Shown one piece after another: positions 55,504 to 63,859 of a stretch of 64,000 nt of DNA. Location of the stretch: NCBI GenBank assembly GCA_903858015.1, contig CAIOGZ010000077.1, positions 165,471 to 229,470 of the forward strand. Direction: 5' to 3'. Position numbers and translations under genes: made by a program. Within the stretch, counting starts at the first letter, position 1. Every line of letters begins with the position of its first letter. The notes below the pieces were generated by a model. That model worked only from the letters and a program-made list of their open reading frames with translations, did no database searches and was not told the DNA's origin. The DNA is from an uncultured cyanobacterium (GTDB lineage Bacteria; Cyanobacteriota; Cyanobacteriia; PCC-6307; Cyanobiaceae).

Positions 55504-56754
55504 ATGGGCTGCTGGCGGTTAAGCGGCAAAAGCCTTGAATCCCCGATCCTGACCCTGGCCTGGAACGGCCCCTCCTCTGCCTCCCCTCATCCCCTCCTCT
55601 GGCCCACCCTCTCCCATTGCCGCCAGTGGCATGCTGCACCCCTGATAGCCCAGCTGACCTTGGCTCCCCCCCCGCCGTTGCCAAACCAGATCCTGCTCTG
55701 CGGCTACTACGGCGAGCACAACCTCGGCGACGATGCCCTGTTGGCCGTCCTGCTGCAGCAACTGCCCGCCAGCTGCCAGCCCCTGGTGACGGCAAGGGAT
55801 CAACATCTGGTGCAGCAGCGCTTCGGCGTGGCCACCACCGACCGCGGCAGCCTCAGCGGCGTACTGCGGGCCCTAGGCGATTGCCGGGCTCTAGTGCTCG
55901 GCGGCGGCAGCCTCCTCCAGGATTCGACCAGTTTTAAAAGCCTCCTCTATTACGCGGCCTTGATCCTTGCCGCCCGCCTGCGGGGCAAGCCGGTGGGGCT
56001 CTGGGGCCAGGGGCTTGGTCCGTTGCGGCGGCGGCGTAGCCGCTGGTTGGTGCGGAGCTTGCTGCCGCTGGCCACGGCGATCAGCTGGCGCGATCCAGCC
56101 TCCGCCGCCCTCGCCGCTGGCTGGGGAATCCAGGCGTTGCAAGGTAGTGATCCGGTTTGGGGCTTCCAGCCCCGCGCCTGGCATGGCGAGGGCGGGCCGA
56201 TCCTGGTCTGCTGGCGGCCCACACCCCTGCTCGTGGGCCAGGCCTGGACGCCCTATCTCGCGGCGCTCGATCGCCTCGCCAGCCGCAGCGATCGGCCGGT
56301 CCATTGGTTGCCCTTCCACCACGATCAAGATGGTCCCCTGCTGCAGAGCCTGCGCAGCCAAGGTCTGCTGCCACCTGGCCTGGAGGCGCGCAGCCAATTG
56401 GTGGCAGCCGACGACCCCGCCGCCGCCCTCGATCACTTTGCCGGCGCCTCGCTGGTGATCGCCATGCGACTGCATGGGCTGATCCTGGCCGCCCTAGCCG
56501 GCGCCCCCACCGCCGCCCTCAGCTACGACCCCAAAGTGGCCGCCGCCGCCGCCGCCATCGGCTGCCCCTGCCACGAGCTGGCCAGCCCTTGGGATCCAGA
56601 CCTGGCCGAGCGCTGGCAGCAGCAACTCGATCAGCCCACCCCTAACGATCGGATTGGAGCCCTGCGGGCCGGGGCAGGGCGCCATCGGCTGGTGCTGGAG
56701 CAGGTGGTAAAAGCAGCCGGGCTGCAGCCAGGCCCGCCCAGCGGCCAGGGTTAG
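55504..56754 (+). CDS. csaB: Polysaccharide pyruvyl transferase CsaB
   Basis: 416 residues from ATG 55504; the conserved part starts about residue 60, so a later TTG near 55660 is possible. The GT-like opening QILLCGYYGEHNLGDDALLA is the family hallmark. LVLGGGSLLQDSTSFKSLLY, VGLWGQGLGPLRRRRSRWLV, and VIAMRLHGLILAALAGAPTA complete it. CsaB adds pyruvate ketals to a cell-wall polymer, enabling attachment of S-layer type proteins; in cyanobacteria it is near-universal. The stop overlaps the convergent phosphoesterase stop. Confidence 0.9.
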   Translation: MGCWRLSGKSLESPILTLAWNGPSSASPHPLLWPTLSHCRQWHAAPLIAQLTLAPPPPLPNQILLCGYYGEHNLGDDALLAVLLQQLPASCQPLVTARDQHLVQQRFGVATTDRGSLSGVLRALGDCRALVLGGGSLLQDSTSFKSLLYYAALILAARLRGKPVGLWGQGLGPLRRRRSRWLVRSLLPLATAISWRDPASAALAAGWGIQALQGSDPVWGFQPRAWHGEGGPILVCWRPTPLLVGQAWTPYLAALDRLASRSDRPVHWLPFHHDQDGPLLQSLRSQGLLPPGLEARSQLVAADDPAAALDHFAGASLVIAMRLHGLILAALAGAPTAALSYDPKVAAAAAAIGCPCHELASPWDPDLAERWQQQLDQPTPNDRIGALRAGAGRHRLVLEQVVKAAGLQPGPPSGQG

Positions 56755-57656
56755 CGCCGCAACACGGCCTGATCAAGCCGCTGCCCCTGCTTCCCCCAGG
56801 CCACGATTTCCAGCTCGGTGGGCGTAGCGCTGAGCTCGGCAAAGCTATAGGCGCTCAGGGCACGGGCGGTGGATGCGCCGGGCACCACGGCCCGGATGCT
56901 GGCGCCGCCACCACCCACCACCAGATAAGTAGTGCCAGCGATCGGCTTGCTGCGCTCATAGTGATGTTCGTGCCCATTGATATAAAGCTGCACCCCATAG
57001 CGCTCGAACAACGGCCCCAGGCGGGCGATGGCGGCGGGATCCTCCCCGTAAAAACCCGAGCTATAGATCGGATGGTGACCCACCACCACCTTCCAGGGGG
57101 CCTTGCTGGCCGCCAGGGCCTGGCGCAGCCACGGCATTTGGTGTTGCCAGCGGGCATTCATGTTGGTATCAATCATGAACAGCTCCACCGGGCCGCGGCG
57201 CAAGCTGTACCAGCGGCCCAACATGCCAAAAGGCTTGTAGGCGAGTTGGCCTTCGCCGTTGGCGGTGCGGATGTCGTGGTTGCCGAGCACGGCGTGGAAG
57301 GGCACCTTGGCGGCCAGCAGCTCCCGGTAGGGCCGCTCAAAGGTGGGGATGATCTTGGCGATGTCGCCATCGGGATAGATGTTGTCGCCGGCTAACACCA
57401 CAAGATCCACGGGCCGGCGGCGATGCAGCTCGGCCATGCGGTCGGCGACGGCCTGTTGGTGGCCATTGCCGCTGCCGGTATCGCCCACCGCCAGGAAGCG
57501 AAGGCTGGCTGGGGCCGCCCCCCTGGCCAGCGGCGCCAGGCTGGACGCCACCAGCGCCACCAGGGCCGGGCTGAGCAGCGCCTGCAGCAGCTTGCGGCGG
57601 GAGCTGCGAACCGCCAGCCCCTGCTGGCGCGATCCGCTTGGTTCGGTGCGCAGCAT
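56751..57656 (-). CDS. Exported metallophosphoesterase (acid-phosphatase-like)
   Basis: 301 residues. A twin-arginine-type lead (RSSRRKLLQALLSPALVALV) ends near ARGAAPA. The mature enzyme has the metal motifs VGDTGSGNG, LAGDNIYPDGD, LGNHDIR, VVGHHPIY and NGHEHHYERS, as in purple acid phosphatase-like enzymes. It probably releases phosphate from organic compounds in the periplasm. Two bases separate it from the peroxiredoxin gene upstream, which also has a Tat-like start. Length fits the class. Confidence 0.9.
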   Translation of the reverse strand: MLRTEPSGSRQQGLAVRSSRRKLLQALLSPALVALVASSLAPLARGAAPASLRFLAVGDTGSGNGHQQAVADRMAELHRRRPVDLVVLAGDNIYPDGDIAKIIPTFERPYRELLAAKVPFHAVLGNHDIRTANGEGQLAYKPFGMLGRWYSLRRGPVELFMIDTNMNARWQHQMPWLRQALAASKAPWKVVVGHHPIYSSGFYGEDPAAIARLGPLFERYGVQLYINGHEHHYERSKPIAGTTYLVVGGGGASIRAVVPGASTARALSAYSFAELSATPTELEIVAWGKQGQRLDQAVLRR

Positions 57657-57658
57657 CG

Positions 57659-58249
57659 TTAACTCCTCGTTATGGCCTGTTGGCGCTGCAGCTCCGCCAG
57701 CACCTCAGCGCTGTGGCGACTCGGATTCACCCCGCTCCAGCGGGCCCGCAGGATGCCGGCCGGGTCGATCAAAAAGGTGTGGCGCTGCGAATAGGGCGGC
57801 AGCCAGGAACCGAAGCGTTGGCTCACCAAGCCGCCCGGATCCGACAGCAATGCAAAGGCCAATCCCTCGCTACCACAAAAGGAGGCGTGGGAATCGGCAT
57901 CATCGGCGCTGATCCCCACCACCGTGGCGCCGGCCTGGCGATAGGCGGGCAGGTCGCGCTGAAAACCTCGGGCTTCGATCGTGCAACCGCTGGTGAAGTC
58001 TTTGGGATAGAAATAAAGCACCAGCCACTGGCCGGCAAAATCGGCCGCCGATAGCCGCACCGGTTGGGCTGCTCCATGGCGATCGGGCCGCACCCCCTCT
58101 AAATCAAAGGCCGGCGCTGCCGCATCAAGGGCTGGCATCACCCCGCCGAGGGCCAGGGCCGGTGGCGCCAAGCTGCCGGCCAGGATCAGGCTGGGGGGCA
58201 ACAGCACCAGGGCCTGGAGCAGTTGGCGTCGGGCCAGGGAGTGGGCCAT
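57659..58249 (-). CDS. Exported peroxiredoxin (PrxQ/BCP-like)
   Basis: 196 residues from ATG 58247-58249. A Tat-like lead (SLARRQLLQALVLLPPSLIL) precedes the thioredoxin-fold domain. The domain carries LVLYFYPKDFTSGCTIEARG, where the peroxidatic Cys is retained but the usual Pro before it is Ser and the nearby resolving Cys position is Ala. VVGISADDADSHASFCGSEG follows. It reduces peroxides, possibly at the lumenal or periplasmic side. A terminator hairpin and T-run abut the start codon; TTG 58285 would read through it. Confidence 0.87.
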   Translation of the reverse strand: MAHSLARRQLLQALVLLPPSLILAGSLAPPALALGGVMPALDAAAPAFDLEGVRPDRHGAAQPVRLSAADFAGQWLVLYFYPKDFTSGCTIEARGFQRDLPAYRQAGATVVGISADDADSHASFCGSEGLAFALLSDPGGLVSQRFGSWLPPYSQRHTFLIDPAGILRARWSGVNPSRHSAEVLAELQRQQAITRS

Positions 58250-58275
58250 AAAAAAAGCGCCGGTGTTGCCGGCGC
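58250..58275 (-). terminator. Intrinsic terminator of rpmB directly before the peroxiredoxin start
   Basis: Read on the minus strand, GCGCCGG (58275-58269) pairs with CCGGCGC (58263-58257) around a five-base loop, followed by seven T (58256-58250). The T-tract ends on the base before the peroxiredoxin ATG. It would end rpmB transcripts about 43 bases past the rpmB stop. Confidence 0.85.
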
Positions 58276-58318
58276 ACTCTGCCAAAAAATCAGAGGTAAT
58301 GACGGAAAAACTGCCGGC

Positions 58319-58555
58319 TCAGACCTTGGCCAGGTTCACGCCCATTTCCTTGGCAAAAACACCGAGGCCCTTCTTCTGGATGGTTTTGAGCGCTTTGGTG
58401 GAAACGCGCAGCTTCACAAAGCGGTTGCCCTCGGCCCACCACAGACGCCGCTCCTGCAGGTTCACCTGCTGGAGTTTTTTGGTGCGCACGTGCGAATGGC
58501 TAACGGCCATGCCGTTGTTGGCACGCTTGCCGGTGAGCTCACAGACGCGGGACAT
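58319..58555 (-). CDS. rpmB: 50S ribosomal protein L28
   Basis: 78 residues beginning [20 protein letters not shown], followed by [20 protein letters not shown] and [20 protein letters not shown]. This is a clear L28 match of standard length. It is a basic structural protein of the large ribosomal subunit. A strong intrinsic terminator follows at 58250-58275. htpG lies 100 bases upstream on the same strand. Confidence 0.97.
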   Translation of the reverse strand: MSRVCELTGKRANNGMAVSHSHVRTKKLQQVNLQERRLWWAEGNRFVKLRVSTKALKTIQKKGLGVFAKEMGVNLAKV

Positions 58556-58655
58556 GACGCTTTCTCAATCGGAAACAAAGGGCATAGGCCCTAGCCAAGA
58601 CTTTAGCAAAGGGCCTCTGCCGCCCTCAGCAAGCGCAGACAGGGAGCCCTGAGCC

Positions 58656-60620
58656 TCAGACCAAACCCCGTTGCAGCAGCTGGCCGATTAGATCGGCGCT
58701 GCGCTGCTGGAAACCGCCCAGTTGCTCGGGCTCCAAACCGCCCACGGCCAGCTTGGCCATCTCGTAGAGATGGCGCCCCAGGGCCTGGGCCAGCTCCTGG
58801 CTCGGCGAGGCGATCGCACCGCTCGACTGGGTGATCACGCCGCCGGCCGCCAGCTTCTGCAGGCCCTCCACCAGCGGATGGCGGCGGTTCACCAGCAACA
58901 CATGGTGCTCCGGAAGCCCCGGCAGGCGCTGCTCCATCAGCGCCCCCATGTCGTTGAGGCGACGCATCTGCTCCGGCAGCAGGATCAGGGCAGCCGGGCC
59001 CCCTTCTCCCTTCAGGGCCTGCACCTGCACGGTCACTTTGTCGTTGGCCAGGGCGGTGCGGAACAGCTCCCGCAGCTGCTCGTTGCTGTCGCGGCCATCC
59101 GCATCGGTGATGGCGCTGTCGGCTTCCTGCAGCGAGGCATCGAGCTCGGCATCGACCCGCTGGAATTTGAGTTCGCCATGGCGATTTTCGAGCCAAGGGA
59201 TGAACTGGGTATCGATGAAGGTGTCGGCCAGCAGCACCTCGGCCCCCTGGGCCTTCCAGAGGGCAAGGGGGCCCGCCTGGCCCTGCTCATCGGTGCAATA
59301 CAACACCCGGTTGGCGTGCTCGCTACCCAGCCGGCTGCGGTAGCCGGCCAGGGTGGTGTAAGCCTTATCGCCATTGGCAATTGGATCGGGGCGCTCCCCT
59401 GCCGCCTCGCCCTCGCCAGCGGCCGCCGGGTCGGCGGCTGAATCGGGCGCTGGGCTGGCCGCTGGTGCCGTGGTGGCAAAAAGCACCAGATCGGCGACCT
59501 GGTCGGCGAATTTGTCGTCCTCAAGCGCCCCGATCTTGATGAACGGCGCCACGGCGTCCCAGATCTCGGCGTACCGCGCCGGCTCATCGCGGTGCAATTC
59601 CTTGAGCCGATCCCCCACCTTCTTGGCCACGAAGTTGCCGATCGATCGCACCCGCCGATCGGTCTGCAGCGCCGAGCGGCTCACATTGAGCGGGATGTCG
59701 GGCGAATCGAGCACCCCGCGCAGCGGTAGCAGATAACGGGGCACCACCTCTTTGATCGAATCGCTGACAAAAACCTGATTGCAATAAAGGCGAATCTCGC
59801 CCTTCTCCCAATCGGCCCTTGAACCGATGCGGGGGAAGAAGAGGATGCCCTGCAGGTTGTACGGATAGTCGGTGTTGAGATGCACCCACAGCAGGGGGTC
59901 GCCCTGGAAGGGGTAGAGATAGCGGTAGAGCTGAATATAATCATCGTCGCTGAGCTCGCGGGGACTTTTGCGCCAGGGCGCCTCCCGCTTATTGACAGTC
60001 TCGCCCTCCAGTTTCACCTCCACCGGCAAAAAGTCGCAGTAGGTGGTGATCAGGGTGCGGATGCGGGAGGGCTCTAAATACTCCAGTTCCTCCTCCATCA
60101 AGTGGAGAATCACATCGGTGCCAGCTTCGCTGCGCTCGGCTCCCTCGAGGCTGAAGTTAGGTGAGCCATCGCAGCTCCATTTCACCGCTTCGCTGCCGGG
60201 CCGAGCGCTCAACGTGAGCAGCTCAACTTGGGAGGCCACCATGAAGCTCGAATAGAAACCAAGCCCAAAGTGGCCAATGATGGCATCACTTTCCTGCTTG
60301 TACTTTTCAAGAAAATCTTCAGCGCTGGAGAAGGCCACCTGATTGATATAACGCTTCACCTCATCGGCCGTCATGCCGATGCCGTTGTCGGAAATCGTCA
60401 GCGTTTTGGCTTCACGATCGATCCGGATCGAGATCATGCCTTCGGCGCCTTCGCTACAATCGCCAGCGATGGCAGCCATGCGCCGCTTGCTGATCGCATC
60501 AACGCCATTGCTGACCAGTTCGCGCAGAAAAACTTCGTGGCCGCTGTAAACAGCTTTCTTGATAATCGGAAAGATATTCTCGGTGTGGATCTGAATCTGA
60601 CCCTGTTCCAGCACCGTCAT
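58656..60620 (-). CDS. htpG: Molecular chaperone HtpG (Hsp90)
   Basis: 654 residues. The GHKL ATP-binding domain (first about 220) carries IFPIIKKAVYSGHEVFLREL then VSNGVDAI, LTISDNGIGMTADEV, and GHFGLGFYSSFMVA. The middle domain has DYPYNLQGILFFPRI and LNVSRSALQTDRRVRSIGNF. A variable Ala/Glu-rich linker near 390-415 is followed by the dimerisation region. In cyanobacteria HtpG protects against heat, cold and light stress. Here the usual NASDA motif reads 'SNGVDA', a substitution also seen, as I recall, in other cyanobacteria. Length is typical. Confidence 0.95.
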   Translation of the reverse strand: MTVLEQGQIQIHTENIFPIIKKAVYSGHEVFLRELVSNGVDAISKRRMAAIAGDCSEGAEGMISIRIDREAKTLTISDNGIGMTADEVKRYINQVAFSSAEDFLEKYKQESDAIIGHFGLGFYSSFMVASQVELLTLSARPGSEAVKWSCDGSPNFSLEGAERSEAGTDVILHLMEEELEYLEPSRIRTLITTYCDFLPVEVKLEGETVNKREAPWRKSPRELSDDDYIQLYRYLYPFQGDPLLWVHLNTDYPYNLQGILFFPRIGSRADWEKGEIRLYCNQVFVSDSIKEVVPRYLLPLRGVLDSPDIPLNVSRSALQTDRRVRSIGNFVAKKVGDRLKELHRDEPARYAEIWDAVAPFIKIGALEDDKFADQVADLVLFATTAPAASPAPDSAADPAAAGEGEAAGERPDPIANGDKAYTTLAGYRSRLGSEHANRVLYCTDEQGQAGPLALWKAQGAEVLLADTFIDTQFIPWLENRHGELKFQRVDAELDASLQEADSAITDADGRDSNEQLRELFRTALANDKVTVQVQALKGEGGPAALILLPEQMRRLNDMGALMEQRLPGLPEHHVLLVNRRHPLVEGLQKLAAGGVITQSSGAIASPSQELAQALGRHLYEMAKLAVGGLEPEQLGGFQQRSADLIGQLLQRGLV

Positions 60621-60730
60621 GGCAACATTTGTGACTCCAGTGCAGGCTAGAAGATTGGCTAGCTCGATCTCAAGGGGGCCAAGGGGTGGGTCCCCGAACT
60701 TCGTCGCTGGCAGTAAGGGGGCGGCGTTGC

Positions 60731-60958
60731 TCAGCCGGCCTGCAATTGCAACTCCGGCTTCTCCTCAGCCAAGATTGCCCCCGCCACCGGGCAGACCTGC
60801 AGGCAGATACCGCAATCGATACAGGTGTTGAAATCGATCCAATAGAAGGGGTTGCCTTTGCTGTTCGAGCCGCTTCCGGGATGGATGCAGGCCACCGGGC
60901 AGGCGTCGACGCAGTCGGCCACGCCTTCGCACACGTTGCTCACGATCGTGTGGGGCAT
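60731..60958 (-). CDS. 4Fe-4S ferredoxin (two-cluster type)
   Basis: 75 residues from ATG 60956-60958 (MPHTIVSNVCEGVADCVDAC). Cysteine spacing is that of a two-cluster ferredoxin: NVCEGVADCVDACPVACIHP and then FNTCIDCGICLQVCPVAGAI. The first motif has a wider spacing (C-X5-C), so it may hold a 3Fe-4S or variant cluster, as in FdxA-type proteins. It carries electrons in the cytoplasm. It lies 38 bases after hisZ on the same strand. Confidence 0.92.
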   Translation of the reverse strand: MPHTIVSNVCEGVADCVDACPVACIHPGSGSNSKGNPFYWIDFNTCIDCGICLQVCPVAGAILAEEKPELQLQAG

Positions 60959-60996
60959 GGCGGGCGCGGCGACTTGCGCGGATCCTAAGCAGCGCC

Positions 60997-62175
60997 TCAG
61001 CCCGCCAGCCAGATGCTGCCGCGGCAGCCGCGCTCGGCCGCGATTGCATCGGCCTCGGCCTGGCTGGCACACTCCGCCAAGCAGAGCTCGGCGGCTTCGC
61101 CAGCCTGGTGCAACGCGGCCTGACGGGCCAGGGCCAGGCTGGCTGGCACCCCTGGGGCCGTGGCCACCAGCCAAGCCGCGCTCGATGCCGGCGACCCAGC
61201 TGGCTTGTCGACCAATTCCCGGATCGCTTCGATCGCGAAGCCAAAACCCGTACCAGCGGCCTGGTGCGGCTGGGCCCCAAACCGGCCCACCAACGCGTCG
61301 TAGCGGCCGCCACTGGCGATCGCCACGGGGGCCTCTTGGCCCTGGCAAACGAGCCGAAACACCAGGCCGTCGTAGAGATCGAAATGGGGCTGGAAGCTGG
61401 GGTCCAGCTGCAGCCGCACCCCCCGGGCCGCCGCGGCGGGGGCCACGGAAGCCAAGGTGGTGGCCAGGGTGTGGAGCAGGGGTATCGGCCCAAGCCATTG
61501 CTCCAGCTGGTAGAGCACCTGCTCTGGCGCCCCCCGCAGCCCCAGCAGGGAGCGGAAGCTGGTGCGCTGGGCCCCACTCAGGGGAATCTGCTCAAGGGCG
61601 AGGGGATCGAAGCCGGTCAGGGCGCTGCGGATCGCGTGGCGTTCGTCCTTGGGGGCCTGGTTCAGCAGGGCGTCCAGCAATCCGTGGTGGCCCACCAGCA
61701 GGGTGGGATGGTGGCTGGCCTCCAGGCCGAGGGTGGCCACACAGGCCATCAACAGCTGCAGCAACTCCGTATCGGCCGCCGCCGAGGCCACACCGAGCAG
61801 TTCGACGCCGCTCTGGAGTTCCTCATGGATCCGCTGCCCACCGCCATCGCCCAGGTCGGTGCGAAAGATCGTGCCGCAGGCCCAAAGCCTTAGCGGCCGA
61901 GGGCGCTGGCGCATCCGGCTACAGGCGGCGCGGGTGATTGGCGCGGTGAGCTCGGGCCGCAGGCCGAGGGGGCCATCGGTGGCCAACCGCAGAATCTCGC
62001 TGCCGTCGATGGCTCCACCCGCCTTGAGGGCATCGAGCCGCTCGATCGTGGGTGGTGCTACCTCCTGATAGCCCCATAGCCGGTAGACGCCAGCCAGCAG
62101 TTCGGCAATCCTTCGGTTGCTCTCCACGGCGCCGGGGTGGAGATCCCGGGCGCCGGCGGCAGGTTGCAGAACCAT
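60997..62175 (-). CDS. hisZ: ATP phosphoribosyltransferase regulatory subunit
   Basis: 392 residues with a class II tRNA-synthetase-like fold. Opening ARDLHPGAVESNRRIAELLA, RPELTAPITRAACSRMRQRP, and FRTDLGDGGGQRIHEELQSG, then VAIASGGRYDALVGRFGAQP mark HisZ. It lacks the anticodon-binding C-terminal domain of HisS, as expected for HisZ. It activates the short-form HisG in the first step of histidine synthesis. hisG is not in the window. It follows suhB by 36 bases. Confidence 0.93.
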   Translation of the reverse strand: MVLQPAAGARDLHPGAVESNRRIAELLAGVYRLWGYQEVAPPTIERLDALKAGGAIDGSEILRLATDGPLGLRPELTAPITRAACSRMRQRPRPLRLWACGTIFRTDLGDGGGQRIHEELQSGVELLGVASAAADTELLQLLMACVATLGLEASHHPTLLVGHHGLLDALLNQAPKDERHAIRSALTGFDPLALEQIPLSGAQRTSFRSLLGLRGAPEQVLYQLEQWLGPIPLLHTLATTLASVAPAAAARGVRLQLDPSFQPHFDLYDGLVFRLVCQGQEAPVAIASGGRYDALVGRFGAQPHQAAGTGFGFAIEAIRELVDKPAGSPASSAAWLVATAPGVPASLALARQAALHQAGEAAELCLAECASQAEADAIAAERGCRGSIWLAG

Positions 62176-62211
62176 GGGAGAGGGCAGGGGATGCGGGTCG
62201 GCCGAAGGATC

Positions 62212-63120
62212 CTATGGAGCGGTGGTGTCCAGTTCGGGGGCGCCGAAACTGGCGCCGCTCAGGGGCCGGCAACGGGCTAGATCGGCCACCATTTCGGCCT
62301 GGAGGGCAGGTCCACAGGCCAACACCCGACCGCTGGCCAGATCCAAGGGCGAGCCGTCGTACCCGCTCACCACGCCGCCCGCCTGCTCCACCAGCACCAC
62401 ACCGGCGGCCAGATCCCAGGGGGCCAGACCCCGCTCCCAGTAGCCATCGACGCGGCCGGCGGCCACATAGGCCAGATCCACCGCCGCGGCACCGGCGCGG
62501 CGCACGCCGTGGCTGCGGTGGGTGAACCAGGCGAACTCGGCGTAGTTGTTGTCGAGCCTGCCAATGCGGTCATAGGCGAAGCCGGTGGCAAGCAGGGCAT
62601 CGGCCACCCGGGGGCAGGCGCTCACCTGCAGGCGTTCGTTGTTGCACCAGGCCCCCAGGCCCGGAGCAGCCCAGAACTCCTGCTCAAGCGCCGGCAGCAC
62701 CAGGGCCCCCAGCAAGGGGCGGCCGCGCCAGATCAGACCTACGGAGGTGGCGAAGAAGGGAAAGCCGTGGGCGTAGTTGGTGGTGCCATCGAGGGGGTCC
62801 ACGCACCACTGCAGATCGGTTGCGGCGCCGCGCCGGCCGCTTTCCTCAGCGATGACACCGAAATCTGGTGTCTGGACTGCCAGCAGCGCCAGCACGGCCG
62901 CCTCGGCGGCATGGTCGGCCTCGGTCACCAGGTTGCCAGCGGCGCCCTTCTCCTGCACCTTCAGCACCTGCCCGAACAGCTCCCGCAGGGGCTGCGCCCC
63001 GGCCTGGGCGGCGGCCCGGGCGACGCCAAGCAGGCGTTCGAGTTCACCGGGCTGGAGGTTGGCCTCAATCAGCGCGGCGTTGGAGTGGCCTGGGATGCCG
63101 GCAGGGGACATGGTGCTCAT
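62212..63120 (-). CDS. suhB: Inositol monophosphatase family protein
   Basis: 302 residues. The metal-binding motifs are complete: [50 protein letters not shown], and the C-terminal WERGLAPWDLAAGVVLVEQA. The family hydrolyses inositol phosphate, histidinol phosphate or related esters. In a cluster with hisZ, a histidinol-phosphatase role is possible but unproved. Start overlaps the end of the 2Fe-2S ferredoxin gene by four bases. Confidence 0.92.
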   Translation of the reverse strand: MSTMSPAGIPGHSNAALIEANLQPGELERLLGVARAAAQAGAQPLRELFGQVLKVQEKGAAGNLVTEADHAAEAAVLALLAVQTPDFGVIAEESGRRGAATDLQWCVDPLDGTTNYAHGFPFFATSVGLIWRGRPLLGALVLPALEQEFWAAPGLGAWCNNERLQVSACPRVADALLATGFAYDRIGRLDNNYAEFAWFTHRSHGVRRAGAAAVDLAYVAAGRVDGYWERGLAPWDLAAGVVLVEQAGGVVSGYDGSPLDLASGRVLACGPALQAEMVADLARCRPLSGASFGAPELDTTAP

Positions 63121-63497
63121 TCGTCGTCGAGGGGGAGGCCGGCGCGCACCCGACCGCGCCCGAAGTAGCGGCCGAATTGCAGCTCGTACACTTCATCTTC
63201 GTCCTGGGTCTCCACCTCGAGCGGACCGCTGGCCCGGGCGACACAGAGCAAGCCATAGCCGCGGCTGCGCAACTCGCCGGAGAGACCGAGGGCCTCCTGC
63301 TGATCGATGCTGCCGCTGAGCACCCGCACCGCGCAGGCCGTGCAGCAACCGTTACGGCAACTAAACGGCAGGGGATCCCCCTGGGCTTCAAAGCTGGACA
63401 GGATGTACTCACCCTCTGGGACTTGATGGCGAATCACCCGACCCTGCTGGCGCCAGTGCACGGTGATCAGATGGGTGGGTCCAGGGGGGTGGTTCAT
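63117..63497 (-). CDS. 2Fe-2S ferredoxin
   Basis: 126 residues from ATG 63495-63497 (MNHPPGPTHLITVHWRQQGR). The plant-type cluster motif FSCRNGCCTACAVRVLSGSI, that is C-X4-C-X2-C, plus a fourth Cys in GLLCVARASG, defines it. A C-terminal extension (DEDEVYELQFGRYFGRGRVR and onward) exceeds the usual 97-residue PetF and is typical of the FdC2-like type. It probably serves a dedicated electron donor role. It is upstream of and overlaps suhB, and divergent from tRNA-Ser. Confidence 0.93.
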   Translation of the reverse strand: MNHPPGPTHLITVHWRQQGRVIRHQVPEGEYILSSFEAQGDPLPFSCRNGCCTACAVRVLSGSIDQQEALGLSGELRSRGYGLLCVARASGPLEVETQDEDEVYELQFGRYFGRGRVRAGLPLDDE

Positions 63498-63532
63498 GGG
63501 CTGCTAAGTTGGTTCTGCCCCATTGTGCCGCT

Positions 63533-63619
63533 GGAGAGGTGGCCGAGTGGTCGAAGGCGCAGCACTGGAAATGCTGTATAGGGGCAACTTTATCGAGGGT
63601 TCGAATCCCTCCCTCTCCG
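63533..63619 (+). tRNA. tRNA-Ser (GGA anticodon)
   Basis: A complete cloverleaf of 87 bases. The acceptor stem GGAGAGG (63533-63539) pairs with CCTCTCC (63612-63618). Anticodon stem CAGCA/TGCTG encloses loop CTGGAAA with GGA at 63567-63569, and T-arm GAGGG-TTCGAAT-CCCTC (63595-63611) closes the fold. A long variable arm confirms serine type. No CCA is encoded after the discriminator G. Confidence 0.97.
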
Positions 63620-63629
63620 CTTCCATCAA

Positions 63630-63653
63630 CCGGCCCCAACGGCCGGTTTTTTT
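63630..63653 (+). terminator. Intrinsic terminator after tRNA-Ser
   Basis: CCGGCC (63630-63635) pairs with GGCCGG (63641-63646) around CCAAC, followed by seven T (63647-63653). It lies 10 bases past the tRNA 3' end on the same strand. Confidence 0.9.
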
Positions 63654-63859
63654 GTGGCTGGTTAGCAGGGGCTACCAGGCTGAAAAGCCTGCGAATCCTT
63701 GGCCAATGAGTTGGCCCTCGTGAGCAGATCATCGAGTTGACCCTACCGAGCAGCGATGCCACTTCTCTTTACTGAGAAGGGCAATTGCTTCATCCCAATG
63801 ATTAGAGATTCTAACCGAAAACGAACGACGATACTTTATTTCCAAGCAGAATTACTTAA

